Assembly: GCF_018130785.1 (NCBI RefSeq)
Contig: NZ_JAFCJT010000028.1
Location: 1 to 64,000 of the forward strand
Direction: 5' to 3'
Length of the DNA: 64,000 nucleotides
From: Bradyrhizobium liaoningense
GTDB taxonomy: Bacteria > Pseudomonadota > Alphaproteobacteria > Rhizobiales > Xanthobacteraceae
The notes under the pieces were generated by a model that worked only from the letters and a program-made list of their open reading frames with translations, had not been told where the DNA came from and made no database searches. The stretch's first letter is position 1, and each line of letters begins with the position of its first letter. The translations under genes were made by a program, and so were the position numbers. This document shows positions 43,379-52,379 of the stretch, piece by piece.

Positions 43379-43446
43379 GTAGCCCGGATGGAGCCAACGG
43401 GTCGGCGCAGAGCGCCGCCCGATGACAGGCTCCGCGTAATCCGGGG
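43379..43446. repeat. GTAGCCCGGAT-family dispersed repeat
   Basis: It begins GTAGCCCGGATGGAGCCAAC, continues through GGCGCAGAGCGCCGCCCGAT and ends with an inverted half (GTAATCCGGGG). Its first 46 bp match, inverted with two mismatches, the sequence at 53007-53052. The core is shared with 7081-7119. Confidence 0.75.
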
Positions 43447-43747
43447 CCGGTGCTAGTGGTTAGGGTGCGTACTCATAAAGTCGGTTGCTGCGAGGCGGCC
43501 ACCTGATGCCTGCTTCGCTCCCAACAGCGGCGCAGGAGCGGACATCGCGGCACTTCGCCTTCGGGCCAAAACCGGACTCATGCGGTACAGCAAAACGCCT
43601 TGGCCGCATTCGTTTTCAAATGCCGCCTTTATGAGAATGGCGATCGGAATCCCTAGAATTCCTATGCCTTAAAGAATACTCCGTCGCTTCTGGTCAGGCT
43701 ATCCGCCGAACGCGGGAAGACACATTACGCCTAGAAAGGGCTCCGAA
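43447..43747. other. Intergenic region at the left edge of an accessory patch
   Basis: About 300 bp. It contains hairpin-like stretches such as GCTTCGCTCC and GGAGCGG and sequence resembling degenerate repeats, but no convincing gene. From here to about 54.4 kb the coding density falls. Upstream of the isochorismatase gene the DNA is AT-richer and may carry its promoter. Confidence 0.4.
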
Positions 43748-44410
43748 GTGAACATCAAAGCAGTCGCTAAGCCGGCCCGCACCCTTCTTAGCCCGAATGA
43801 TCACGCGTTGATCCTGATCGACCACCAGTCGCAAATGGCATTCAATACCAAGTCGATTGACATCACTACTCTGCGTGCGAATGTCGCGATGCTCGCTCGC
43901 GCGGCAAAAGGCTTCAGGGTTCCGACGATCGTCACGACGATTTCGAAGGATACCTTCGCGGGTCCGCTGTTCAGTGAAATCGCGGATGTCTTTCCGAACG
44001 CGGAGGTCATCGACCGCACGACCTCGAACGGCTGGGAAGACGAGGATCTCATCCGCCGCGTCAACGCCATCGGCAAGGACCGCTTGGTTATGTGCGGCCT
44101 GTGGACCTCCGTCTGTTGCAATGGTCCCGTGCTGTCGGCACTCGAGCAAGGCTATGAAGTTTATGTCGTCACGGATGCGTGCGGCGACTGCACGATTGAG
44201 GCGCATGAGCGGGCGATCGCGCGCATGACACAGGCTGGTGCACGTCCGATAACGTCGCTGGCCTATCTCTTGGAGCTGCAGCGGGACTGGGCGCGTCTTG
44301 AGACCTACGAGCTCACTGTCGGCATCGCCAAGCAGTACGGCGGCCCGTTTGGCGTGGGCCTCCAGTACGCTAAGACAATGTTCGAAACCCATGGGGGCCA
44401 GAAGGGCTAA
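43748..44410 (+). CDS. Isochorismatase-family hydrolase (YcaC-like)
   Basis: The 220-residue protein starts at GTG 43748, with AAAGGG upstream. It matches the cysteine hydrolase group: HALILIDHQSQMAFNT with Asp25, VMCGLWTSVCCNGPVLSALE with the nucleophile Cys123, and VTDACGDCTIEAHERAIARM. The YcaC-type tail ELQRDWARLETY is present. Members hydrolyse amides or act on small aromatic or hydroxamate compounds; the substrate here is unknown. It is not part of an obvious operon. Confidence 0.87.
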   Translation: MNIKAVAKPARTLLSPNDHALILIDHQSQMAFNTKSIDITTLRANVAMLARAAKGFRVPTIVTTISKDTFAGPLFSEIADVFPNAEVIDRTTSNGWEDEDLIRRVNAIGKDRLVMCGLWTSVCCNGPVLSALEQGYEVYVVTDACGDCTIEAHERAIARMTQAGARPITSLAYLLELQRDWARLETYELTVGIAKQYGGPFGVGLQYAKTMFETHGGQKG

Positions 44411-45161
44411 TTTGCAGAGGGTCTCGCCCGACACGGCAGAGGATTCCCATCCAGCAACTCTTGTGTCGCGTATTCTGAGAACAGAACGAGGTCCGATATG
44501 GGTCAGAAGCTACCTTCATACGGACGTAGGGTTCATTAGCGGGGGCTTTTGAACGGCTTCGCCCTCGCGCATCGAGCTTTGATCACCGTCGACCTTTCGA
44601 ACGCGCCGTCTGGACTGCCAGGCATCTGGCGTCAGGCTTGTGGTGCATATGAAGATGGCGCTCCGGCGTGAGTACCAAAACACCATCGCCCCGATCCTCA
44701 CCGCCCCAAAAACAGCGCCGCGCCACCCAGGCAACAGCCCTCAACAAGACTTCGGCGGCTGTAGATGATTATTCTTTGCCGCCACAATTGGTTTTCGGTT
44801 CGCCCGGCAAAACCCAGCTGCGGTCAGGAGAAAGATCTTCCAAAAGCGAACATGGCGGGAACGACAGGCACAGAGCGATTACTTGCTGTTGCCGTGCCCT
44901 TACGGGCATTGATCGCGGCACCCTCGCGTAGGGACCAGCAGCACCAAATTGAACTTCGTTAGAAAATTGACCGTCTTGACCTGGTTCAGGATGCTATTCG
45001 GCGCACAAAATTTTCGATGCGGACTCACACGATTTGACTTGGCTCAATGCGCACCATGCCGAATCGTAGATTGTTTCAATGCGAAAGCGGACAGCCGCGA
45101 TGGGGCTCGATACTCAGTCCGCTTTCGATCGCTCGCGTGCGTCTCGGGCCGGTAAGCACTG
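44411..45161. other. Non-coding or degenerate region
   Basis: About 750 bp with lower GC than the flanks and only short frames (such as 44668-44931 and 44765-44962) without homology I can recognise or clear codon bias. An inverted repeat CGAAAGCGGAC (45082-45092)/GTCCGCTTTCG (45117-45127) is present. This looks like decayed DNA in an accessory region. Confidence 0.5.
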
Positions 45162-45437
45162 ATGTCGGTGGATGCGGATAACCTTCAGTCAACTGTGCGC
45201 TACGCTTTGTTGACGACGCGAGCTACCACTGTTTGTCCATTTCATCCGGATGTGATCATCCGCGTCGGCGACGACGGTGCCGAGACCCATGCTTATTATC
45301 GCGCCCGGCACATCGTCAAAAGCGATGGCACGTGCTGGGACCATGACGATCTGATGGACGAGATTTCGCGCCAACTTGTGCATGCGGCCGATGGCGAGTG
45401 CCCCCGGTGTACACAACTCCCCGGTCGTCGTAACTGA
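45162..45437 (+). CDS. Conserved hypothetical protein, 91 aa
   Basis: The frame starts at ATG 45162. Composition is that of a folded protein: TTVCPFHPDVIIRVGDDGAE, HAYYRARHIVKSDGTCWDHD and a C-terminal CPRC pair. Four to five cysteines could bind metal. I recall similar short proteins in Bradyrhizobium but cannot name a family. It ends close to a truncated chrA fragment on the other strand. Confidence 0.55.
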   Translation: MSVDADNLQSTVRYALLTTRATTVCPFHPDVIIRVGDDGAETHAYYRARHIVKSDGTCWDHDDLMDEISRQLVHAADGECPRCTQLPGRRN

Positions 45438-45526
45438 AGCCAACAGGCCACATCGGGCGTGCAGCAAGAGACCGCCCGAAGGCGTTCTCGCATTCGGGAG
45501 AGAAGGCGTTCTGTCAAATACAACTT

Positions 45527-45808
45527 GCCGGTCCAGGCGACGAGCGCGCCCAGGTAACCGGCCCACATCAGCCCGATCGAGAAGCCGACCTGGCTGCTGG
45601 CCGGGCCGGGCAGGAATTGGCATAGGCCGACGAGATCGGCGTACGCGTGCTCGTCGATCCACTTCCGCCGCACGACGAACTCGTCGCGGAAATAGCCGAT
45701 GTGGGCGATCGGACCGCCGAAGCACGTCAGTCCCAACTTGAGGAAGATCAGGAGCACTTCGGCTGGCGAGCTCGAAGCCGTTTTTCCCTCAATCCTCTCT
45801 AACGTCAT
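45527..45808 (-). pseudogene. chrA: Truncated chromate transporter fragment
   Basis: From ATG 45808 the frame encodes about 94 residues of the ChrA N-terminal domain: AEVLLIFLKLGLTCFGGPIA, HIGYFRDEFVVRRKWIDEHA, and DLVGLCQFLPGPASSQVGFS. Homology stops abruptly after GALVAWTG near 45527; the frame then runs into sequence antisense to the 91-residue gene. The remaining ~300 residues of ChrA are absent. It is a gene remnant, left by a deletion or insertion. Confidence 0.85.
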
Positions 45809-45984
45809 GACTTTCCCTTCGCCCCCGGTTCGCCGGCTGCCGTTCTAGGGGCGGCTCTCTCGTGGGTTCCTGAAAAAGCGGGGCCGCCGAACTCAATTTC
45901 TTTTGTTGGCATGGACTTGTCGCCCGTCTGTCGCGGAGCAATTGACCGGTGCTACTCCATGGCGTCGGACGGAGAGGTAGAGCG

Positions 45985-47415
45985 ATGACGACGATCCATC
46001 GACGTGGAGACGGCCTTCGGATATCACCGCTCGTCAGTCGAAGAACACTGCTTCGCGGCGCACAAGCCGGTGCATTGTCGCTGATGACGGCCAGGGCCCT
46101 CCCACTCGTTCGTGCGCAGACGCTGAACAAGACGGCCGTCCACAAGATCAGGATCGCGCCGGTCTCGCTCGAGATCGCGCCCGGAAAGATCATCAAGACC
46201 ACCGCGTACAACGGGACCGTTCCCGGGCCGGCGCTACGGGTCAAGGAAGGTCAGCCGGTTCGGATCGAGGTTACAAACGATTCCGGTTACCCCAATCTGA
46301 TCCACTCGCACGGCCTGATGATTCCATCGCAGCAGGATGGAGCCACGGAAGAAGGCTCGCCGATCATCGAGCCCGGCAAATCCTTGACGTACGAATACGT
46401 CGCGAAGCCGGCGGGGACACGCTGGTACCACAGCCACGCAATGGCCATGACCGATCTGAACAAGAGCACCTATACGGGCGAGTTCGGATTCCTCATCGTG
46501 GAGCCAGCCGGCGGCGAGCCCGGCGACTACGACCGCGAGGTGTTGCTTGCCGCCCATCACTGGGACGGCCACTGGGTGAGCATGCAGGATATCAAGAAGG
46601 GACCGCCGCCGGACAACGGACTGGAGGTCATGTATCACGCCGCGACCCTCGGCGATCGCATGCTCGGTCACGGAGAGCCGATCCGCGTACGCGAGGGGGA
46701 ACGCGTGCTGTTCCGGGTGCTCAACGCGAGCGGCAATATGGGCATCTCGCTGGCGTTACCGGGCCATCGCTTCAAGGTGCTGGCGCTGGACGGCAATCCG
46801 GTCCCGACCTCCGCGACGGTCGATATCCTGAAACTCGACGTCGCCGAGCGCGCAGACGTGATCGTGGAGATGAACAATCCGGGAGTCTGGGTTTTCGGCT
46901 CGACGGAGGACGAGGACCGCAACATGGGGATGGGCGTGGTCGTCGAATACGCCGGTCGCAGCGGCGAACCGACCTGGGCGCCGGCGACATCCAAATGGGA
47001 CTACACCGCGTTCGGGCGTCCCGATGTGGCGGCCACCGCACCTGACGAGACGATCGGACTGAAGTTCGAGAAGATCCCCGGCGGGAGAGGCGGCTACAAT
47101 CGCTGGACCATCAACGGAGAATCCTGGCCGGACACGAATCCGCTTTTCACCGTCGTCAGGGGCAAGCGGTACCGCCTGGTGCTGAACAACGACAGCGGCG
47201 ACGAGCACCCCGTACACCTGCATCGCCACTCGTTCGAGATCACGAAGGTCGGCGCTAAGCTGACGTCCGGAGTGATCAAGGACACGATCAGCATGCCCAG
47301 ATACTCGACGGCCGAGGTCGATTTCGTCGCCGAGGATCCCGGACCGACCTTATTCCATTGCCATCACCAAGACCACATGGACGAAGGCTTCGCTGGGCTG
47401 ATCACCTACGCATGA
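45985..47415 (+). CDS. Multicopper oxidase with Tat signal
   Basis: From ATG 45985 the protein has 476 residues. It begins with a twin-arginine leader (SRRTLLRGAQAGALSLMTAR), so it is exported folded. The copper-binding motifs are HSHG near residue 107, HSHA near 149, HPVHLHRHSFEI near 408 and the Cys-containing HCHHQDHMDEGF near 458. It probably oxidises Cu(I) or phenolic compounds in the periplasm. Several HxH positions are normal for the family. It is divergent from the truncated chrA gene and may represent a metal-resistance patch. Confidence 0.9.
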   Translation: MTTIHRRGDGLRISPLVSRRTLLRGAQAGALSLMTARALPLVRAQTLNKTAVHKIRIAPVSLEIAPGKIIKTTAYNGTVPGPALRVKEGQPVRIEVTNDSGYPNLIHSHGLMIPSQQDGATEEGSPIIEPGKSLTYEYVAKPAGTRWYHSHAMAMTDLNKSTYTGEFGFLIVEPAGGEPGDYDREVLLAAHHWDGHWVSMQDIKKGPPPDNGLEVMYHAATLGDRMLGHGEPIRVREGERVLFRVLNASGNMGISLALPGHRFKVLALDGNPVPTSATVDILKLDVAERADVIVEMNNPGVWVFGSTEDEDRNMGMGVVVEYAGRSGEPTWAPATSKWDYTAFGRPDVAATAPDETIGLKFEKIPGGRGGYNRWTINGESWPDTNPLFTVVRGKRYRLVLNNDSGDEHPVHLHRHSFEITKVGAKLTSGVIKDTISMPRYSTAEVDFVAEDPGPTLFHCHHQDHMDEGFAGLITYA

Positions 47416-47424
47416 CGCGGCCGG

Positions 47425-47735
47425 CTATTTCTTGATGGCCTCGCCGGTGAACTCGAGCACACGCAGCTTCACTAGCGCCAATCCGCGCTTGCCGAGCGCC
47501 GTTGCCCGGTAGAAGGTGCGCGCGTACGCGGGGTAGCTGATGGCCCAATGCAAACGGGCAGGTCTGAGCTCGCCGGCTTCCTCCCTCCCTCATCGAGCAC
47601 AAAACGGGCGACCGTCGGACCGACGACTAAACCACTGGGATCAGCCTTCACTGCCCAGTTGCAGGTCCCCGTTTGATGCGCGCTTGCGATCAAAGAGATA
47701 ACACCGCCGACTAAGGCCCTTCCCAAGGTAGCCAT
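47425..47735 (-). pseudogene. Frameshifted small secreted protein
   Basis: Frame one runs from ATG 47735 with a signal-like start (MATLGRALVGGVISLIASAH), then QTGTCNWAVKADPSGLVVGP and ARFVLDEGG. Past a CCTC repeat at 47580-47591 it runs out of frame; a second frame continues coherently EAGELRPARLHWAISYPAYA, RTFYRATALGKRG and VLEFTGEAIKK to a stop at 47425. The total, 311 nt, is two more than a multiple of three; an added tetranucleotide unit (or one base) would give 105 codons. So it is a broken gene, or one switched by repeat slippage. Confidence 0.65.
47580..47591. repeat. Tetranucleotide repeat (CCTC)3 at the frameshift
   Basis: Three perfect CCTC units lie at the exact place where the two coding frames meet. 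Gain of one unit would join the frames. Confidence 0.65.
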
Positions 47736-47750
47736 TAAGGCCGCTGGCAC

Positions 47751-48054
47751 TCGGGCTCCATAGCGGGCGGTGTCTGGTCAAGGCTAGTGACGGAAGGAGG
47801 CGATGGCAAGATCAACGACGACGAGCGCAGCATCAGGTGAGTCTGGAGCGCCTTGGCCGCGTCCCACGGTGGCGCATCCAAACGTCGCGCTCTTCGTCCG
47901 TCGTCAGGATCACGGCATGGCCTTCGGGTGGATCGACAAGACGACACGTTCGGTGACATCGTCAGGAAGCCGCAGCAGCCGCGTGAGGGCGGCTGCATCT
48001 CGCTGCCCATAGCGGCAGGTCAGCTAGACTTGTTGCCGAAACACCGCCCCGCAT
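47751..48054. other. Intergenic region without a supported gene
   Basis: About 300 bp. Frames on both strands exist (for example 47803-48012) but are short, arginine-rich and lack ribosome sites. I see nothing definite. Confidence 0.4.
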
Positions 48055-48873
48055 TTATGGGCAGGAACGCCGCCGTCCGTCATAGCCCATGTAAGTTCCG
48101 GATGCCGGATCGTAGGTCTGAAAGTGCTGGCAGCCGTAGCCCCCGCGCGGTTTGTGTTCAACGCGAGCTGGATCGCCTGGTTTAATTGCCGATTTCCTGT
48201 TCTCCGTGGCCACGTCCGGTTGACCTGCGGTCTGGGCGGGGTTCACGAAGGCGGCGTAGCTGTTTGCCCAGGCAGGCAAGGAGACACCGGGCCTCTCTTC
48301 CACAACGGCAGGTTTCTGTTCCATGGAGCGCCGCACGTCCGCCAGTTCTGTTGCAAGCGCTTCGGCCCTGTCGTGCTCCTGCTGCAGAGACTGCCACAGT
48401 ACCGCCGTCGCGCTGTCGACCGCTTGGCTGAACTGGTGCGCCTCACCGTTGGGCATCGACAGCAGTTTCCCGACGTACCGCCATGCCTTCACAAGTTCTT
48501 TTTCGAGCGCCTCAGCCCTGGCGTGCTCTTGTTGCAGAGACTGCCGCAGTTCCGCTGTCGCGCTGTCGACCGCCTGCTTGAGCTGCTTCGCCTCGTCGTC
48601 CTTCGACAATGGCGTCTGTTGCGCCATGACCGGCGGGACGATCGTGATGAGCTTAGATAACTCCTGCTGAGTGGCGTATCGCGCCACATAGGCGACGACG
48701 TCGGCGTTGAGACAGAACCCGATGAGTGCCGCCGCGACGAGGGTTCGGGCGATCCAGGAAATTGCAAATCCCCGCCGCGCGTGTGACGCCTCGAGGATGA
48801 CGACGTTTGGTGCGATCTTAAACGTATGGCGCATGTAAACCACCGCCGGGTTATCAGGCCATTGCTTCTTCAC
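48055..48873 (-). CDS. Membrane-anchored coiled-coil protein with BA14K-like C-terminus
   Basis: A 272-residue protein, from GTG 48873 or more likely ATG 48834. One membrane helix near residues 40-58 (ARTLVAAALIGFCLNADVVA) is followed by a long charged helix. The helix carries an internal repeat of about 50 residues: QAVDSATAELRQSLQQEHAR (100-119) and QAVDSATAVLWQSLQQEHDR (150-169). The C-terminus YDPASGTYMGYDGRRRSCP matches the end of BA14K-type proteins of rhizobia. Such proteins are often found in the envelope. The role is unknown. It stands alone. Confidence 0.78.
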   Translation of the reverse strand: MKKQWPDNPAVVYMRHTFKIAPNVVILEASHARRGFAISWIARTLVAAALIGFCLNADVVAYVARYATQQELSKLITIVPPVMAQQTPLSKDDEAKQLKQAVDSATAELRQSLQQEHARAEALEKELVKAWRYVGKLLSMPNGEAHQFSQAVDSATAVLWQSLQQEHDRAEALATELADVRRSMEQKPAVVEERPGVSLPAWANSYAAFVNPAQTAGQPDVATENRKSAIKPGDPARVEHKPRGGYGCQHFQTYDPASGTYMGYDGRRRSCP

Positions 48874-49127
48874 TTCGCCGGAAGCCTAATCCCGCCCGTT
48901 GTGCGCCTCAAGTTTGGTGTTACTCCTCGGTGATAGTTCCGGCTGCACGCGGCGATGCGCCGCCCCGAGCGGGAGAGGCAAGCCGCTACCGATTGCGGTG
49001 GACAACGTGCCGGACACAACGGAGGCCCCCGCGTTGACGCGCTCGCGTCAAGGTCGATGATGGGACGCTTGGTCGACTGCGGATGCGTTGCGCAGGATGG
49101 CTGATGGGCACGCAGTGCCGGGTGCGT

Positions 49128-49922
49128 TTATTTTCGAGTTCCAATCGTACAGAGATAGTCGCGCGGCATGGCTAACCCGACCGGCGAGCGGTGCTTCTCA
49201 TGCATCGCGATGAAGTCTCGCTGAAGTGCCGTGCGCCTTTCAGGGGCGAGCGACGCGGCCAGCGTTTTTGTCGGACCATAGCCAGTCACAAATATGTCCC
49301 ATACCGTTTGGCCGCTCGGCATGCGGAGTACCGTGGTGCCAGGTTCAAAGGCCAGATCGAATGTATCGCCAAGCAATTCCCGAACGCGGGCTTCCCGGCC
49401 CCACGCGAATGGCGAAGGAGGAGGATTGTCAGGCGGTGGCGGCATGTATGGCCGCATTGTCTGGAATATTTCTTCAACCGCGCTGCCAGGCAGCCAAGTG
49501 ACCAGCCCCAGTCGCCCGCCCTTGCGCGTGACACGTGCCAACTCGGCAGCCGCAGCCTCGGGGCGCGAGACGAACATGACACCGAACGTCGAAGTCACAC
49601 AGTCAAAGCTTTGATCCGGAAATTCCAGCGCTTCGGCATCGCCGACCTTGAAGTCGATCTCCGGTTCAATCAGTTTCGCCGCCTCGATAACGCCTTCACC
49701 AATATCGATACCAGTCACCTTTGCGCCTCGATTAGATAACCGCCGCGCAGTCCAGCCCGTGCCTGTCGCAACGTCAAGAATGCGCTCTCCCGGTTGCGGC
49801 CAGATTCGATTCACGACGTGATCAATGGCGTCCGCTATGCTTTGGCTCACGGTATCGTAGGACGCGCCGCCGGAGCCCCAAGTCGCGGCGGATTTGAGGT
49901 TATGAGCAAGAATTTGCGCCAT
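49128..49922 (-). CDS. SAM-dependent methyltransferase, class I
   Basis: The 264-residue protein shows class I motifs: ILDVATGTGWTARRLSNRGA (motif I), GIDIGEGVIEAAKL (II), DFKVGDAEALEFPDQSFDCV (III) and the following TSTFGVMFVSRPEAA. It resembles UbiE/Coq5-like and methyltransferase_11 proteins. The Pro-rich stretch MPPPPDNPPPSPFAWG may be a lid. The substrate is unknown and no neighbouring pathway gene points to it. The start is ATG 49922. Confidence 0.87.
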   Translation of the reverse strand: MAQILAHNLKSAATWGSGGASYDTVSQSIADAIDHVVNRIWPQPGERILDVATGTGWTARRLSNRGAKVTGIDIGEGVIEAAKLIEPEIDFKVGDAEALEFPDQSFDCVTSTFGVMFVSRPEAAAAELARVTRKGGRLGLVTWLPGSAVEEIFQTMRPYMPPPPDNPPPSPFAWGREARVRELLGDTFDLAFEPGTTVLRMPSGQTVWDIFVTGYGPTKTLAASLAPERRTALQRDFIAMHEKHRSPVGLAMPRDYLCTIGTRK

Positions 49923-50457
49923 GAAATTTACTCCTCGATCTCGATGGAATAATCAGCTCAGTCGCTTGAGCCCGGCGTGACGAGACATTGGCACGCAGGA
50001 CGAACCTCAACCACAGTTTACAAATCGGTTGCGGCACAATGTCTCAGTTCAAGGTAGACCGCCTACCGCGATGATATGAGCGCGCGTCCGAAACAGATGC
50101 ATGTCCTCTGCAACTGCAACCACGGATTTCTCGCGCCAGATATTCTCGATAGGTTCGGTCGCGCGGTCCCCGCACAAATCTACGCTCTCCACAGGACCCT
50201 TACCACCGGCCCCAGCTTGCGGAGGGCGGACGTCGGCTTTTGGGGTTAAAGCAAAAATCTTTCGCTCGATCAGAGTATTTCCGGGTTTGACCCGAAGCGG
50301 GCTCTAGCTGCAGCTCGTTAAAGCGGAGATGCACTTCTTCGTGTTACGCCACTAGGTTTGTCAGCACACGCCCGTCTGACGAAGCGTAACCCACCAATCG
50401 AAATTACGGTGACAGTCATTTAACTCGTCGCGACCAACAGCGTAAATAGGTACACTG
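49923..50457. other. Intergenic region without a supported gene
   Basis: About 535 bp. It contains short frames (50101-50307) with no clear coding signal and sequence reminiscent of degenerate dispersed repeats near 50215-50330 (GGCTTTTGGGGTTAAAGC). It probably includes the promoter of the methyltransferase gene. Confidence 0.4.
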
Positions 50458-50946
50458 TCACTGCGATATTCGAAGAATCTCATCGACGATTGAAGTAATC
50501 GGCCTAGTTGTGTCGATCTCGTAGTCAGCAGACTCCCTTAACAGAGGCTCGATGGTCGAGATCAGATGGCAAACCTTCTGCCGCTCCTCCGCGATTTGTC
50601 CGTAGCCGCCGGATCGCATCGTGAGCCGCTCCATGATTGTTGCGGCCGGAGCAGAGAGAAGAATTATGGCATCGATCATGGAAAAAAGTCGGCGCATGTT
50701 TTCGGCACAGCCGCTAATGAACAACGTCCCGTCTCCTGGCTGGGACAGGAGCGCGCGGACGCGATCTTCTCGCCAGGCCCAGTCCTTTCCTTGAGCTGGA
50801 GTCAGCATGTCTGCGGGATCAGTGTCGACCCATTGAGACCATTCGGGTGTGTCGAGGTCGTAAGCCTGATGACCTCGCGCAACCAACCCTTCGATCACGG
50901 ACGATTTCCCCGTTCCAGACATGCCCGTAATCAAGACGCGCTTCAT
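50458..50946 (-). CDS. P-loop kinase-like protein (AAA_18 / shikimate-kinase-like)
   Basis: From ATG 50946 (MKRVLITGMSGTGKSSVIEG) the protein has 162 residues. The Walker A motif GMSGTGKSS is intact, with a nucleoside-kinase-like core including LDTPEWSQWVD and DGTLFISGCAENMRRLFSMI. Small proteins of this type phosphorylate small molecules or act as chaperone-like ATPases. The longer frame to 51153 adds a non-conserved arginine-rich leader and is rejected. The substrate is not known. Confidence 0.8.
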   Translation of the reverse strand: MKRVLITGMSGTGKSSVIEGLVARGHQAYDLDTPEWSQWVDTDPADMLTPAQGKDWAWREDRVRALLSQPGDGTLFISGCAENMRRLFSMIDAIILLSAPAATIMERLTMRSGGYGQIAEERQKVCHLISTIEPLLRESADYEIDTTRPITSIVDEILRISQ

Positions 50947-51004
50947 ACATTTTCCTCGCCCTGAAGGAGTCGGCAGGTAGCGTCGAGCTCCGACCGCCGC
51001 TGTC

Positions 51005-51619
51005 CTAATAAACCAGGCTAGTGCCGGGCGACTTCTGTAGAGCGGCGGCCAACGACCGGTACTCCTCGCAGCCAGTCCCGCAAATGGATGCAATCCGGCC
51101 GAGGTGATAGAGCGCTTGCTCGCGGTTGCCCCGCTCGAGCTGCCACAGTCCATAATACTGCCACGTCAGCACGTGGTTCGGATCGGCCTTGAGTGCGCGC
51201 TCGTACCAGACCTGCGACTGCTCGTAGTCACCGAGCTTGCGGTAGGAGTAGCCGATGAGGTTGGCAACGTTTGGATGGTCGTCGTGGCCGAGCGTCTTTA
51301 ACTGCTCAATCGCAGAGGCATAGTCAGTGCGGTCGTAGACCGCCGAATATGCTGCTCGGTACCCATGAGCAAAGGCGGGGTCGTCGAACAGGGACTGCTT
51401 GGCTTTTTTGGCCCTGGGCGCGTGAGTGGCCTTGTTGCCCGACCGATTCGGGTATGACGAAGGCGGATAAGCGGAGCGTTGCCCCCTCCCGCCATAGTCT
51501 GCCTCACTGCCACCTGGCTCAGTGCCCGGGGCCGCAACAGCCGGAGTGACCGAGAACGCAGCGATCAGCGCAATCGAACACGTCGCCAGCGTCGCAATCC
51601 TGATTATCAAGTTGGCCAT
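51005..51619 (-). CDS. Exported TPR-repeat protein
   Basis: From ATG 51619 (ribosome site AGGAGGTTTCC) the protein has 204 residues. The signal peptide MANLIIRIATLATCSIALIA is cleaved near AVAAP. The mature part is Ser/Gly/Pro-rich to about residue 70, then carries about two TPR-like repeats: YASAIEQLKTLGHDDHPNVA, KLGDYEQSQVWYERALKADP and QLERGNREQALYHLGRIASI. TPR proteins mediate protein contacts in the periplasm. The upstream ATG at 51655 is not needed. Function unknown. Confidence 0.85.
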   Translation of the reverse strand: MANLIIRIATLATCSIALIAAFSVTPAVAAPGTEPGGSEADYGGRGQRSAYPPSSYPNRSGNKATHAPRAKKAKQSLFDDPAFAHGYRAAYSAVYDRTDYASAIEQLKTLGHDDHPNVANLIGYSYRKLGDYEQSQVWYERALKADPNHVLTWQYYGLWQLERGNREQALYHLGRIASICGTGCEEYRSLAAALQKSPGTSLVY

Positions 51620-51768
51620 GGAAACCTCCTGCAAGCTACGCCTTCGAGCTTTCAATCCAGCCGAACATGTTAACCCGGCTTACCTCAAACATTCCTGGAA
51701 AGGTATTTAGAAAAACGAGATTTGGTGTGACAGCAATGTTGTCTTATGAGTCGGTCAATGTCCGCAGC

Positions 51769-51862
51769 GGGTCAAAAGTTGGCCCCGGCATCTTGCAGGA
51801 GCTTTGTCCGTTCACCGCCTGGCAGCAGACATCGGGGTGCTCGCGGGGATGGTCAGCTACGG
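51769..51862. repeat. Direct repeat R1, left of cassette copy 2
   Basis: A 94-bp sequence beginning GGGTCAAAAGTTGGCCCCGG and ending GGATGGTCAGCTACGG. By eye it matches the 93-bp sequence at 52740-52832 with about nine mismatches and one indel. Translated, the end reads LAADIGVLAGMVSYGP, and a short open frame continues to a stop at about 51912. It looks like the 3' end of a decayed gene. Confidence 0.75.
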
Positions 51863-51990
51863 GCCACTTCGGGACACATGCTCCGCAAACAAGAACTTAC
51901 TCGACGAGTAGGCCATTGAACGGTCCCAGTCAGTAACCGCAGCGGTCGTGGTTAAGCGGTTCAAAGCGTCTGGGGAGGTTGCTTTCCACC

Positions 51991-52200
51991 TCAAGCTCCC
52001 CTGCGATCCTGGCTACCAATCACGCAGCGCCATGCGGCCAGGCGCTCTGCCGGATGCTGGTTCATCCACTCGGCGAGCTGCGGCGCGCCCATCAGGCAGG
52101 ACTGCATCGAGACGTCGGCGAAGTCCGAGGTGGTTACGATCTGCTCGTGGCAATCTGTCGGAGAAGCGAGACTGCAGAGCACGGCGATGACCTTGATCAC
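51991..52200 (-). CDS. Tiny conserved protein of the duplicated cassette (gene B, copy 2)
   Basis: The 69-residue protein is nearly identical to that at 12676-12885 (MIKVIAVLCSLASPTDCHEQ, then SCLMGAPQLAEWMNQHPAER), including the four cysteines. It starts with GTG 52200, which overlaps the stop of gene A as GTGA. Preservation of this coupling in both copies supports function. Confidence 0.8.
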   Translation of the reverse strand: MIKVIAVLCSLASPTDCHEQIVTTSDFADVSMQSCLMGAPQLAEWMNQHPAERLAAWRCVIGSQDRRGA

Positions 52201-52379
52201 GACAGTGGCCCCCCGTCGCTGCGATCGCCGCTGACCTTATGACTTATCGATGCCTTGTCATGCTTCTCCCTGACCGGATCAGCCGCCGGGAAGATGCTGT
52301 CATATATCGCGAAGGCTTCTCGAATTAAGCGAGCTCGCTCGCGCTCAGACTTTGAGACAAATCGAATAATCTCGCCCAT
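52197..52379 (-). CDS. Tiny conserved protein of the duplicated cassette (gene A, copy 2)
   Basis: From ATG 52379 (ribosome site AGGAG) the protein has 60 residues: MGEIIRFVSKSERERARLIR, then AIYDSIFPAADPVREKHDKA. The start agrees with the first copy (12882-13055). The longer frame to 52586 has no partner in the other copy. Helical, charged, no export signal. Function unknown. Confidence 0.78.
   Translation of the reverse strand: MGEIIRFVSKSERERARLIREAFAIYDSIFPAADPVREKHDKASISHKVSGDRSDGGPLS

Noticed and set aside
44668..45155. Several short frames after the isochorismatase gene
   Set aside because: They overlap each other in different frames, start partly with TTG, and show no clear codon bias or motif. 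The region is described as non-coding or degenerate.
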